A stretch of DNA of 64,000 nucleotides, taken from NCBI GenBank assembly GCA_948579315.1, contig CAPAOL010000002.1, positions 1 to 64,000 of the forward strand, read 5' to 3'. The notes beneath the pieces were generated by a model. That model made no database searches. It was not told the DNA's origin and worked only from the letters and a program-made list of their open reading frames with translations. Source of the stretch: an uncultured Phocaeicola sp. GTDB taxonomy: Bacteria; Bacteroidota; Bacteroidia; Bacteroidales; Bacteroidaceae. The number at the start of each line of letters is the position of its first letter. Within the stretch, counting starts at the first letter, position 1. The position numbers were made by a program, and so were the translations under genes. Below, piece by piece: positions 35,682-45,434 of the stretch.

Positions 35682-38122
35682 AAAAAGTTCTGGGAGCAAA
35701 GCGGTTTGGGGACCGTAGTGCACAGATTGATTGGATTTTAACTGATAGCCGTTCATTGTGCTTTCCGGAAGAAACATTATTTTTTGCTTTAAAAACCAAA
35801 CGGAATGACGGGCATAAATATCTTCCGGAATTGTATGAACGTGGAGTCCGTAATTTTGTAGTGGGCGAATTGCCGGCCGATATGAAATCTTTTCAAGATG
35901 CGAATTTCCTGCAGTTGGCCAATCCTCTGAAAGGATTACAGAAATTGGCGGAAAAGCATCGGGAGCAGTTTCAGATTCCGGTTATAGGAATTACAGGCAG
36001 CAATGGAAAAACCATTGTGAAGGAATGGTTGTATCAATTGCTGAGCCCGGACCGTGTGGTAACCCGTTCGCCACGTAGCTATAATTCACAGATAGGTGTG
36101 CCACTTTCGGTATGGTTGATGAATGAACGCACTGAGTTGGCTATTTTTGAAGCGGGTATTTCCGAAATGGGGGAAATGGAGGCGTTGCAGACTATCATTA
36201 AACCTACTGTGGGGATTTTGACTAATATTGGTGGTGCGCACCAAGAGAACTTTTTCTCTTTACAGGATAAATGTATGGAGAAGCTTACTTTGTTCAAAGA
36301 TTGTGACGTCATCATTTATGATGGCGATAACGAACTGATCAGTTCGTGTGTGGCAAAATCTCTTTTTACCTCGCGTGAGATTGCTTGGTCGAAAAAGGAC
36401 AATGAACGTCCGTTGTTTATTGAGTCCATTCAAAAAGGGGAACATGCTACTACTATTAAATACCGTTATCTGGGGATGCCGAATGAATTTAGTATTCCTT
36501 TTATAGATGACGCTTCTATTGAGAATTCGCTGCATTGTCTGGCTGTGGCTTTGTATATGATGGTTTCCCCTGAACAAATAACCGAGCGCATGGCGCGTTT
36601 GGAACAGATTGCTATGCGTCTGGAGGTAAAAGAGGGCAAGAATGGCTGTGTGTTGATCAATGATAGTTATAATTCGGATTTGGCTTCTTTGGATATTGCT
36701 CTTGACTTTATGTCGCGTCGTTCTGATGATAAAGGAAAAAAACGGACACTTATCCTCTCGGATATGCTTGAAACAGGACAGAGCAGCAAACTGCTTTATC
36801 GTCAGGTAGCCGAATTGATACATAGCCGGGGAGTAGAGAAGATTATCGGGGTAGGAGAGGAAATTCGGACTGCTGCTGCCCGTTTTGAGATAGAAAAGTA
36901 TTTTTTCCGTACTACAGAAGAACTGTTGGAGTCGGATTTGCTGGCTGGGCTGCGTAATGAGGTGATTTTGGTAAAAGGTTCGCGGGCTTTTCATTTTGAC
37001 CGGATTTCAGATCGTTTGGAACTGAAAGTGCATGAAACCATTTTGGAGATCAATTTGAATGCTTTGGTTGATAACTTGAATTATTATCGCAGCAAACTGA
37101 AACCGGAAACAAAAATGGTATGTATGGTGAAGGCTTCTGCATACGGTGCCGGTTCATACGAGATAGCTAAGACACTGCAAGATCATCGTGTGGATTACTT
37201 GGCGGTAGCTGTGGCTGATGAAGGTTCGGATCTGAGGAAAGCGGGAATTACCTGTTCCATTATGATTATGAATCCTGAGTTGACAGCATTCAAGACCATG
37301 TTTGATTATAAATTGGAACCCGAGGTTTACAGTTTCCATTTATTGAATGAATTGATTAAAGCTGCCGAAAAAGAAGGGGTAACGAATTTCCCCATTCATA
37401 TTAAATTGGATACGGGAATGCACCGTTTGGGTTTTGCACCCGAAGAGATTCCGGAACTGATAGACCGTCTGAAGAAACAGACAGCTGTTATTCCACGTTC
37501 TGTATTCTCCCATTTGGTAGGCAGTGACGGGGCTCAGTTTGATTCGTTTACGCGCAGACAGATAGAAATGTTTGAAGCTGCTTCTGAATGTTTGCAGGAG
37601 GCTTTTCAGCATAAGATATTGCGTCATATCTGTAATACAGCCGGGATAGAACGTTATCCGGGTGCCCAGTTCGATATGGTGCGTTTGGGAATCGGTCTTT
37701 ATGGAATTGATCCGTTTACCAATCAGATCATCCATAATGTAAGTACATTAAAAACCACTATTCTTCAGATTCATGAGGTTCCTAAGGAGGAAACAGTGGG
37801 GTATAGTCGTAAAGGACATTTGGAAAGGGATTCCCGCATTGCCGCTATTCCTATCGGCTATGCCGACGGGCTGAACCGACGTTTGGGAAATGGACATGCC
37901 TACTGTTTGGTGAATGGGCAGAAAGCGCCATACGTGGGTAATATCTGTATGGATGTATGCATGATTGATGTGACGGATATTGATTGTAAGGAAGGGGATA
38001 AAGCTATCATTTTCGGAGATGATTTACCGGTCACTGTCCTGTCAGAGATTCTGGAAACTATTCCATACGAGATCTTGACCAGTGTGTCTAATAGGGTAAA
38101 ACGAGTTTATTACCAGAATTAA
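35657..38122 (+). CDS. murF/alr: Bifunctional MurF ligase / alanine racemase
   Basis: An 821-residue fusion that makes D-alanine and adds D-Ala-D-Ala to UDP-MurNAc-tripeptide, two late cytoplasmic steps of peptidoglycan precursor synthesis. Residues ~1-455 are MurF with the ATP loop GITGSNGKT (Lys118), EAGISEMGEMEAL and NDSYNS. Residues ~460-821 are alanine racemase with the PLP lysine Lys492 in MVKASAYGAG, HIKLDTGMHRLGF, and VGYSRKG holding the catalytic Tyr. Both active sites look complete. The fusion is known in Bacteroidota. It probably shares a transcript with the GSCFA gene. Confidence 0.95.
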   Translation: MSSSIENIEKVLGAKRFGDRSAQIDWILTDSRSLCFPEETLFFALKTKRNDGHKYLPELYERGVRNFVVGELPADMKSFQDANFLQLANPLKGLQKLAEKHREQFQIPVIGITGSNGKTIVKEWLYQLLSPDRVVTRSPRSYNSQIGVPLSVWLMNERTELAIFEAGISEMGEMEALQTIIKPTVGILTNIGGAHQENFFSLQDKCMEKLTLFKDCDVIIYDGDNELISSCVAKSLFTSREIAWSKKDNERPLFIESIQKGEHATTIKYRYLGMPNEFSIPFIDDASIENSLHCLAVALYMMVSPEQITERMARLEQIAMRLEVKEGKNGCVLINDSYNSDLASLDIALDFMSRRSDDKGKKRTLILSDMLETGQSSKLLYRQVAELIHSRGVEKIIGVGEEIRTAAARFEIEKYFFRTTEELLESDLLAGLRNEVILVKGSRAFHFDRISDRLELKVHETILEINLNALVDNLNYYRSKLKPETKMVCMVKASAYGAGSYEIAKTLQDHRVDYLAVAVADEGSDLRKAGITCSIMIMNPELTAFKTMFDYKLEPEVYSFHLLNELIKAAEKEGVTNFPIHIKLDTGMHRLGFAPEEIPELIDRLKKQTAVIPRSVFSHLVGSDGAQFDSFTRRQIEMFEAASECLQEAFQHKILRHICNTAGIERYPGAQFDMVRLGIGLYGIDPFTNQIIHNVSTLKTTILQIHEVPKEETVGYSRKGHLERDSRIAAIPIGYADGLNRRLGNGHAYCLVNGQKAPYVGNICMDVCMIDVTDIDCKEGDKAIIFGDDLPVTVLSEILETIPYEILTSVSNRVKRVYYQN

Positions 38123-38169
38123 TGAAAAAAAGAACGAAAGAAAAAGACCAGAAAAGGATGAACATACGT

Positions 38170-38177
38170 TACTTTTG
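38170..38177 (+). promoter_or_regulatory. -7 promoter element
   Basis: TACTTTTG fits TAnnTTTG, 35 bases before the ATG at 38212. No convincing -33 element is seen. Confidence 0.45.
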
Positions 38178-38211
38178 CGTATCTTTAGGAAGTTACTAAA
38201 AATAGATAGCT

Positions 38212-38775
38212 ATGAAACGTATATTCTTCCTTTTGTTATGTCTTTGTTTCTCGGTGTTGTCATTTGCCCAGAGAACGAATGAGACCAAGCAGTTGACCAA
38301 ACAGGACTCTTTGCGTTTGCAGCAACTATTGAGCGGTCAAGTAGAAATTGTGATAGATGATGAAACACAGAAAGAGATTGACAGATTGTTCAATCCCGAA
38401 AAGTGGAAAATGAAATCAACTCCCTTCCCTAAAAAAAACATGAAGTTTGAAACGGAACTTCCTCGTTATTATATCTCTCAAATGGATACAATAGATGGTA
38501 GAGGGTATATCAGGTTATTGCCGTACGGACCGTTTGAAACTCCGGAAGAGGAACAAATTTATGTAGAGATTCCTATCAACAAAGAGTTGTTGGCAGGCTA
38601 TGATCCTCGTTTGGAACCTGCGCCGGCAGGCAAATTTACTCCTAGCGCTTTGATGGTGGGGGCGGGTATCAGTGCTACGTTTGATGCCGATAAGCTGCTG
38701 GGAATCATTCTCAGTAAGAAAATGCGTGCAAAAGCCCGTAATGCCAAAGAGGCTGATGCCTGGAAGAGTTATTGA
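38212..38775 (+). CDS. Exported protein of unknown function (DUF4858-like)
   Basis: A 187-residue protein with a clear signal peptide (MKRIFFLLLCLCFSVLSFAQ). The mature part has a Gln/Leu-rich start, a Pro-rich centre and a basic C-terminus (KKMRAKARNAKEADAWKSY). It reminds me of small Bacteroides proteins annotated DUF4858, but that is from memory and not certain. No catalytic motif is visible. It follows murF/alr by 89 bases and has its own promoter. Confidence 0.7.
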   Translation: MKRIFFLLLCLCFSVLSFAQRTNETKQLTKQDSLRLQQLLSGQVEIVIDDETQKEIDRLFNPEKWKMKSTPFPKKNMKFETELPRYYISQMDTIDGRGYIRLLPYGPFETPEEEQIYVEIPINKELLAGYDPRLEPAPAGKFTPSALMVGAGISATFDADKLLGIILSKKMRAKARNAKEADAWKSY

Positions 38776-38842
38776 ACTATTAAGTAAAGAAACGAATGCC
38801 GGATATATGTGGAATACACCGGGATCTTGTGAATTTCATGTT

Positions 38843-38884
38843 GAAAAAACAGGAGCCACGTTTGGATAGTGCCAGCCGTGGCTC
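38843..38884 (-). terminator. Intrinsic terminator after the GH28 gene
   Basis: On the minus strand GAGCCACG pairs with CGTGGCTC (38877-38884 and 38853-38860), followed after two bases by a run of six U residues. It lies about 45 bases past the GH28 stop. Confidence 0.7.
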
Positions 38885-38926
38885 GTGATTAGATATTGTT
38901 GAATTTGATTTATTCAACTGCTGATC

Positions 38927-40231
38927 TTATTTTATATTATTTATACTTACCTTTTTCCAAATGAAATTGTCAATCATTTCTTTGTCGCATTCCCCGTTTT
39001 TAGCTTTAATGTTCAGGTTTTCGAATGTAAAGTTAGTAAGTTGATATTGATCAGACTTTTCTACGCTGAAGAAATTATCGCATTTAAAATCAATGTTTCT
39101 CATTGTCACATGGTTTGAGTAAGAAACGGGAATGTCTTTTCTATCTTTCAGGTCGAAGAATTGTGTCCAAGGCTTGATATACAGAAAATGGTTTGCATCT
39201 CCGGTGATATCTTCCACCAGAATATATTCATATTGTTGGGGGGTGTCCGGCCTCATCTTTAACCATAACAAACGATTGGCATTGGTGATGTGAATGCGTC
39301 GCAAGATAATATTGCGATTGTGGATGGATTCGCTTCCACAAGTGAGGGCGCCGTGGCAGAAGCCGTAGGTACAATCTTCGATGATGATGTTGAAATTACC
39401 TCCATTGTTCGGGTCTTGGTCTGCCCAGGGACCTTTGCCGCCTTTTAAGGCTATGGCGTCATCATTGACAGACATATAGCAGTTCTTCACCAGTACATTG
39501 CTGCATACATCAATATCAATGGCATCCGTACTTGGAGCCTTTACCGGTTTCTCCGGTGAGAAAATATAGAGGTTCAGTAATTTTATGTGATTACATTTAT
39601 AAAGATGGGTAGTCCAAAAGGGAGAGTTGATGAGGCGTACTCCTGAGAGTTGGACGTTATTGCTATGGGAGATATGAACCAGCCGAGGGCGTAATTCATC
39701 CATATTGGTACATTGGGGATTGACTTTTCGACGAAGCCAGAATGATTTCCAGTATCTTAATCCGTTGCCATCAATCGTGCCTTTTCCGGATAACGTAAAA
39801 CCGTCCACTTTGTCGGCATTGACCAACGCCGCGAAATATTTCAAGCTTTGCCCTTCCATGCGGGTATCTATGATGGGGAAGTTGCTGATATCATCACTTC
39901 CCTTCAACACAGCTCCTTCCTCCAGATGCAGGTGTGTTTTGGGTTTGAAGAACAGCGCTCCGCTTAAATAGGTTCCTTTGGGAATGACGATAACTCCGCC
40001 GCCATTTTGTGCGGCAGCATCAATGGCAGATTGGATTTTCTCTGTTTGTAACAGGGTGCTGTCATTGATGACACCGTAATCTGTCAGAATGTATTTCTTG
40101 CCTAATGTGTTTATATCTACTATCTTACTGTCCTTAAACCAATCGGATACAGGCGTGCCGTCCGGAAATTTTTCTTGTGCCAAAGACGGAAGGCATAGAA
40201 AGGCGGCACATACAAAAGTTATTAATTTCAT
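38927..40231 (-). CDS. GH28 polygalacturonase-family enzyme, exported
   Basis: A 434-residue right-handed beta-helix enzyme that should hydrolyse galacturonic-acid linkages of pectin in the periplasm. Signal peptide up to PSLAQ. Active-site motifs: STDAIDIDVC, NDDAIALKGG (the paired Asp), and CHGALTCGSE, where His is present in a GHG-like motif with Cys as its first residue. The final R-I-K motif is less clear (LLWLKMRPD). It is the last of three co-directional genes (GH28, GH2, GH28) without SusC/D. Substrate could be homogalacturonan or a rhamnogalacturonan side structure. Confidence 0.9.
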   Translation of the reverse strand: MKLITFVCAAFLCLPSLAQEKFPDGTPVSDWFKDSKIVDINTLGKKYILTDYGVINDSTLLQTEKIQSAIDAAAQNGGGVIVIPKGTYLSGALFFKPKTHLHLEEGAVLKGSDDISNFPIIDTRMEGQSLKYFAALVNADKVDGFTLSGKGTIDGNGLRYWKSFWLRRKVNPQCTNMDELRPRLVHISHSNNVQLSGVRLINSPFWTTHLYKCNHIKLLNLYIFSPEKPVKAPSTDAIDIDVCSNVLVKNCYMSVNDDAIALKGGKGPWADQDPNNGGNFNIIIEDCTYGFCHGALTCGSESIHNRNIILRRIHITNANRLLWLKMRPDTPQQYEYILVEDITGDANHFLYIKPWTQFFDLKDRKDIPVSYSNHVTMRNIDFKCDNFFSVEKSDQYQLTNFTFENLNIKAKNGECDKEMIDNFIWKKVSINNIK

Positions 40232-40272
40232 GATTCTGCTATTAAATTAATCACTAACTACTATTCGCTTGT

Positions 40273-43185
40273 TTATTGTCGGAAATCAAACATCAAATTC
40301 AGATGTAACCCTTCATCCCCCGATTTGATACGGATATTACCCGGCTGGCTGTTCGGTCCTTGTTGCTCGATGGGTTTAAAGGAGCAAATAGCCGGGATGT
40401 CCAGCAGGAAGGATATATCCCCTTCGGGGAATTTGGGCATGGTGTCTTTTACGCGTCCTTTCGGTTCTTCGGGAGTGAACACATGGAAGAAGATACCGTC
40501 ATTCCGTGAATAAATGGTGAACGGTGTCGTGTCACTTTCCAAAGTGGCCCAATACATATTGGCATGATATCCTTTGAATTCCGGATAAACCAGATTTTCA
40601 AAACTTTCTCCGGTGATGGTATTGTTGTACTCTTTGTGCCATACTCCATAGTTCGTTCCCAGAATCCGGTTTTTCCAGACACGGTACGGGCCGCGGCCCA
40701 TCCATTTCATGCCGGAGCAATTCTTTTCAGGATAAGAGAAAGTCAGACCGAGATTGAATACTTTGGAGTCCATGAAAGCATCATCGAATCCACCTCCGCC
40801 GGAAGCCCGGTTCAGCAGAATGGCATCCATATAGAGTAATCCTTTGTCCGTAAGACGCCATACGATGGAGTCGGCGGCACCTTTGTATTTGGCACAGTAA
40901 ACAGCCCCCTCGTTGCTGTTGCGGACATAACTCAATGTTGGCTCGTAGCGCATTTTCATGCCCACTGCCACAGGACCGTCTTTGAATGGAACTTCTGTTC
41001 CTCCTGATGTGATACGGCTGATCATGCCGGTAGCCGGGTCAAAAGTGACGGTTACACGGTCGCTTTTCAGTTCGATGGAGGTAGCGGTTTGAGTGGCGGT
41101 TGCCGGTTGTACCGCTTCCAAGGTCATCGGAGTCTGCGCCATTTTATGATCAAAGTATTGTTTTGCCAGCCGGATAGGATAGGTCCAGTTACAGATACTT
41201 TTTCCCTCTTTGTCAAATGCCTCTAACTCCAGTACATCACCTTCCCGGAAAGAAGCAGGAAGAGTGAAGCGGGCTTTTCCGGTTTCACCCGGTGCGATGG
41301 CAGGCAGTTGTACATGGCCTTCTGCGATAACTTTACCGCTTTCCATGGCATTGTTCAAAGGTGTTTCGCAAGTACGTATTTTGTAAGTCATGCGACATTT
41401 GTCCAGGTTAGTATACGTATATTCATTAGTAACCAGGAAGCTGCCGTCAAAATGGTCGGTAATCAGCAGGGGTTTTAACTGGATGGGCGACCATTGTGCG
41501 CGGATGGCATAGTAACTTCCTTCTTTTTCTCTACGCGGACCAACTACCCCGTCAGGAGCATTGGATTTATCAGAATCCAATATGCCTCCTTTATCAGAAC
41601 GTTTGGGGGCTTCGTCACAGAATACCCAGATAAAGCCTCCGGCAAACAGAGGGTTCGTGCACCAACGATCCCAAAAGTCACGCAGTCCGGCACCGCCTCC
41701 CTGATCGTACATGGCATGCATGAATTCGGTAGGCATAAATACTTTATAGCCGTTGGTAAAACGTGCCACTCCGGTCAGATAAGTGGGATAATGGTGGGTG
41801 TCCAGATCATTGAAATCGGCCCAAGGGTGTACCATGTGGCGTTTCTGTAATTTATCGTATTTGGCGAATAAAGGATCCAGATTATAATTCCATCCTCCTT
41901 CGTTGCCATTACTCCAAATAATGATGGAAGGATGGTTTACATCGCGTTCTATCATTTCTTTGACTAATTTAGGACCTACTTTTGAATCGTATCCGTTTTG
42001 CCATCCTGCCAGTTCGTCCATATAGACAATTCCTAATGAATCACACATATCCAGGAAATGTTCATCAGGCGGATAATGTGAACGGACCGCATTCATATTC
42101 ATTTCTTTTACCAGCAAGGCATCCTGACGGCTCATAGCCGCACTGGTAGCACGACCTCCATCTACGGAAAAAGAATGGCGGTTGACACCTTTCACCACTA
42201 GTTTGGTTCCATTCAGATAAACTCCGTCTTGTGGAAAGAACTCAATGGTGCGGAAACCTATCCGCGTTTCACGGCTTTGCACCGTTTTCCCTTCGGGGTC
42301 TTTCAGTTCCAGTCTGGCTACGTACAGATTGGGGTCCTCTGTAGACCAAGGCTGGATATTCATCCAGTTTCCTTCCACCAACTGTTCCTTGTTCGAATCC
42401 TTAATCTGATGAGAAACGGTAGGTTTGTGTCCTTGAGTGTACATCTCTTTTCCATCCTTTAATGAACGGACGGAAACAGACAATTCATATCCTTTGGCAT
42501 CCCCTTCCATTTCTATTGTCGCTTGCAATTTTCCATGCTGATCGGCGTTCAGAACAAAATGTCGCATGTGGACTGCCGGGACAACTTCCAGCCATACGGG
42601 TCTGTAAATACCACCATACAGCCACCAGTCGGCTTTACGTTCGGCTGCATTGATGGATTTGTTGGCTGATTCTTTGGCTATCTTTACTTCAAGCAGGTTC
42701 TTTTTGCCGGGCTTCAATAAATCGGTGATATCATAACTGAAGCGGTAGAATCCTCCCTGGTGCATTTCGCCTGCGGGTTTTCCATTGATGAAAACTTTCG
42801 TGTCGGTCATCACTCCGTCAAAGAATATTTTTATCCGCTCACCGGGAGTTGTTGCCGGAGATTCAAATTTATATCGGTAAATACCCGTTTCGTCGCTTGG
42901 CCTTTCACCTTTTATAGTATACCAACGACCGTAAGTATATTCTCCGAATCCTTGCAGTTCCCAGTTGCAGGGTACTTCGATCTTTTTCCATTTCCCACTG
43001 TTTTGTCCTCCCGAACAAAAGAACTCCCAAGTCTTGGTGTTGTCAATACCGGTTCCCGATAAATAGATACGTTCGGGGTGCGGAGCTTGTGCCTGCACGG
43101 TTGGTCCACTCCACAGGGCAGCTATTGCTAAAGCCGCCAGTTTGGTCCATTTGTTTTTCATAATACCATTGAATACTGTTTTCAT
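40273..43185 (-). CDS. GH2 beta-glycosidase (beta-galactosidase-like), exported
   Basis: A 970-residue enzyme with the GH2 layout: jelly-roll sugar-binding domain (~50-210), immunoglobulin-like domain, TIM barrel (~325-600), and C-terminal domains including a galactosidase small-chain-like region. The acid/base is Glu429 in WSNGNEGG and the nucleophile is Glu487 in MPTEFMHAM. A signal peptide ends near VQAQ; Met9 is a possible start. Flanked by two GH28 genes in the same direction, it probably removes beta-galactosyl or beta-glucuronosyl residues from pectin side chains. Sugar specificity is not decided by the motifs. Confidence 0.9.
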   Translation of the reverse strand: MKTVFNGIMKNKWTKLAALAIAALWSGPTVQAQAPHPERIYLSGTGIDNTKTWEFFCSGGQNSGKWKKIEVPCNWELQGFGEYTYGRWYTIKGERPSDETGIYRYKFESPATTPGERIKIFFDGVMTDTKVFINGKPAGEMHQGGFYRFSYDITDLLKPGKKNLLEVKIAKESANKSINAAERKADWWLYGGIYRPVWLEVVPAVHMRHFVLNADQHGKLQATIEMEGDAKGYELSVSVRSLKDGKEMYTQGHKPTVSHQIKDSNKEQLVEGNWMNIQPWSTEDPNLYVARLELKDPEGKTVQSRETRIGFRTIEFFPQDGVYLNGTKLVVKGVNRHSFSVDGGRATSAAMSRQDALLVKEMNMNAVRSHYPPDEHFLDMCDSLGIVYMDELAGWQNGYDSKVGPKLVKEMIERDVNHPSIIIWSNGNEGGWNYNLDPLFAKYDKLQKRHMVHPWADFNDLDTHHYPTYLTGVARFTNGYKVFMPTEFMHAMYDQGGGAGLRDFWDRWCTNPLFAGGFIWVFCDEAPKRSDKGGILDSDKSNAPDGVVGPRREKEGSYYAIRAQWSPIQLKPLLITDHFDGSFLVTNEYTYTNLDKCRMTYKIRTCETPLNNAMESGKVIAEGHVQLPAIAPGETGKARFTLPASFREGDVLELEAFDKEGKSICNWTYPIRLAKQYFDHKMAQTPMTLEAVQPATATQTATSIELKSDRVTVTFDPATGMISRITSGGTEVPFKDGPVAVGMKMRYEPTLSYVRNSNEGAVYCAKYKGAADSIVWRLTDKGLLYMDAILLNRASGGGGFDDAFMDSKVFNLGLTFSYPEKNCSGMKWMGRGPYRVWKNRILGTNYGVWHKEYNNTITGESFENLVYPEFKGYHANMYWATLESDTTPFTIYSRNDGIFFHVFTPEEPKGRVKDTMPKFPEGDISFLLDIPAICSFKPIEQQGPNSQPGNIRIKSGDEGLHLNLMFDFRQ

Positions 43186-43314
43186 GATACAAAAATAAGG
43201 CGGGATAACCCGCTTTACAATGGAAAATCATACATTATGATGAAAAATGATACAGTTATAGGGGATTATAGTTGCGGAAGTGGGTGTGATAAGTGTGATT
43301 ATTTAGGAGAAAGA

Positions 43315-43420
43315 TTGGAACGCAAATGACGCGAATGACACAAATAAAGCCCCCTCACTACATAGAGGCAAAACCTACCGAAAGGTTAAATTTGTGTCAT
43401 TTGCGTCATTTGCGTTCCAA
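43315..43420. repeat. 31-bp near-perfect inverted repeat
   Basis: The arms 43315-43345 and 43390-43420 are complementary with one mismatch, around a 44-base spacer. The arms contain the internal direct repeat AATGAC spaced by a 3-base variable step. The structure starts about 18 bases after the GH28 stop and lies ahead of the GH2 gene. It could end the transcript, act as an mRNA processing or stability element, or be a small REP/MITE-like element. Confidence 0.85.
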
Positions 43421-43437
43421 ATCAGACCGATATTTAG

Positions 43438-45222
43438 TTACTTTATTTCTATCCTCATGGGAGATTCCTTTTTATACTCAACCTTTTCCTGATTGGCATT
43501 GATGTTCTTGAAAACAATGTTTCCGGATCTTTCCCCTTCCACATTCACCATGATCTCTCCGGCGGGGAGTTTGAAATGTATATCCTCGAACAGGATGTCT
43601 TTTCCATCCAATATGTGAATGTCATTATGCTGTGCTTCTATCGTCAGCTTCCGCATCGTAAATCCGGCGGCATCATTCAGGGCGCCGATTAATTTCTTGC
43701 ATTTGATCTCTCCATTTTCCACCACTACCTGGTTGAAAGGTATTTCGGGAATACCATTGGCGGTAAAGAACTGGTCGGCTGATTCTACAATGAAATCTTT
43801 GATCAGGATATTCTTTACATCAGGCGTCAGCCGGTTTACTTTTCTTGCCGGATAGCGTGCGGCCAGTTCGCCCATATAATAAGCACTGCCCAACAAATCC
43901 CAGGTAAAGGCTTTTCCTACATTGATCATGCGCAGTCTCTCATAGTACGTGTTGTCACTGCCTCCTCCACGGTTGCGTCGTGTCTTGAAACGGATGCCGG
44001 TACGGGTTCCGTCGAATACACAATCGTGTACATACAGATTCTTGATCACTCCGGCTGTTTCACTACCACAAGTTATCCCGCCATGTCCATGCTGGGCCAG
44101 CGAGTAGCGGATAACTACATTTTCTGTAGGTTTGCCTACACGTAATCCGTCTTCTGCTCTGCCGGCTTTCAGGGTAAAGCAATCATCACCACAGTTCAGC
44201 GTGCAGTATTCAATCAGTACGTTTTTACAAGATTCTATGTCAATGCCGTCTCCGCTGGGCACCTTGGTAGAGTTGACGGTAATGCCTCTTATAATTACAT
44301 TCTCGCAATAAATGGGTACCACATTCCACAAGGTACTTCGTTCCATCGTGATCCCTTCTATTAATACATTGGTACAGTTGATGGGAGAGATTGTTTTAGG
44401 ACGATAGAAAGTCCTGCCTTCCATACCGTCATAGATACGTTGTTCTATAGGCATGTCCCACGGAACATCTTTTTCTACCACTGAAGCACCGTTAGGACGT
44501 TTTCTGATTTCAGCATCCATAGGTGGTCCGTAAATGGTTCCTTCTCCCGTAATGGCGATGTTGTTTTCCCCATTGGCGTAAATAAAGGCGGCCGGCCCCA
44601 TTATTTCTATCCCTTCATGGCGTGTGAAAACCGCCGGCAGATAATCTTCCGCGCGACCGGCAAACTCTATTTCGGCTCCTTTGGCTAAATGCAGATTGAC
44701 ATTACTCTTCAGTACAATACGGGTCGATTTCCATTTTCCCTCAGGAATGACGACTGTTCCTCCTCCTTGTTTGCTGACTTCGGCAATCGTCCGGTTCACT
44801 ACATCCGTAATAGGGGCATCTTCTGTCATTCCTTTGCCTTTCATATTGACGATGAAATCAGGGAAAACGGGACGCTTCAGTTGAGGCATATTGAAATAGG
44901 GATTCTTGATTGGAACGATATTCCGGGGCATGGCTTGTGCACCTACTTCATTTAAATAGGGGATAGCCGGTTTCAGTTCTGCTGTCAGTTTATCCAATAC
45001 TTCCGGATTCGAGTTTGCTTGTATTGTTCTGATGTTATGAAGACTTGTGTCGCTTCGGACAGTATATAAAGATTCCCCATTGGTAATTTCATTGATATGG
45101 GGTGGGGTATAGTTTTTTTGATTATCAGTTTGGATATTTGTATTTTCTATCTTTTGAGCGACACTTTGTGTGCTTGCCATACATATCCCGATACACAGTC
45201 CCCAAAAAGCGTTTCTTGTCAT
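43438..45222 (-). CDS. GH28 polygalacturonase-family enzyme with N-terminal extension, exported
   Basis: A 594-residue protein. A signal peptide (ends near SVAQ) is followed by ~110 residues of unassigned sequence with a Pro-rich segment, then a GH28 beta-helix. Active-site motifs are complete: SGDGIDIESC, CGDDCFTLKAG, GHGGITCGSE and FKTRRNRGG. This one is longer than most GH28 proteins, and the N-terminal extension may be a beta-rich platform. It is the first gene of the GH28-GH2-GH28 group and is divergent from the SGNH gene. Confidence 0.9.
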   Translation of the reverse strand: MTRNAFWGLCIGICMASTQSVAQKIENTNIQTDNQKNYTPPHINEITNGESLYTVRSDTSLHNIRTIQANSNPEVLDKLTAELKPAIPYLNEVGAQAMPRNIVPIKNPYFNMPQLKRPVFPDFIVNMKGKGMTEDAPITDVVNRTIAEVSKQGGGTVVIPEGKWKSTRIVLKSNVNLHLAKGAEIEFAGRAEDYLPAVFTRHEGIEIMGPAAFIYANGENNIAITGEGTIYGPPMDAEIRKRPNGASVVEKDVPWDMPIEQRIYDGMEGRTFYRPKTISPINCTNVLIEGITMERSTLWNVVPIYCENVIIRGITVNSTKVPSGDGIDIESCKNVLIEYCTLNCGDDCFTLKAGRAEDGLRVGKPTENVVIRYSLAQHGHGGITCGSETAGVIKNLYVHDCVFDGTRTGIRFKTRRNRGGGSDNTYYERLRMINVGKAFTWDLLGSAYYMGELAARYPARKVNRLTPDVKNILIKDFIVESADQFFTANGIPEIPFNQVVVENGEIKCKKLIGALNDAAGFTMRKLTIEAQHNDIHILDGKDILFEDIHFKLPAGEIMVNVEGERSGNIVFKNINANQEKVEYKKESPMRIEIK

Positions 45223-45404
45223 ACTTAGTTTTTTAAAAGTTAAATGGCCTTCATTTTGCGGCTCTTATAGGTAGTGACGTTTATAGATCGAATTTGTAAC
45301 CATTGGATTTGTTCTTATTTTTATAAAGCGGTTCGATGTCTTCTTGTTTGTCTGTAAATAGAAGAAAAAGGTTATTTTTATAGGAGTTAAACCAAAATAT
45401 GCTG

Positions 45405-45412
45405 TATATTTG
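45405..45412 (+). promoter_or_regulatory. -7 promoter element for the SGNH gene
   Basis: TATATTTG fits TAnnTTTG, 22 bases before the ATG at 45435. The surrounding 212-base gap also has to contain the divergent GH28 promoter, which I cannot pinpoint. Confidence 0.5.
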
Positions 45413-45434
45413 AAGGCGAAATAATCAAATACCT

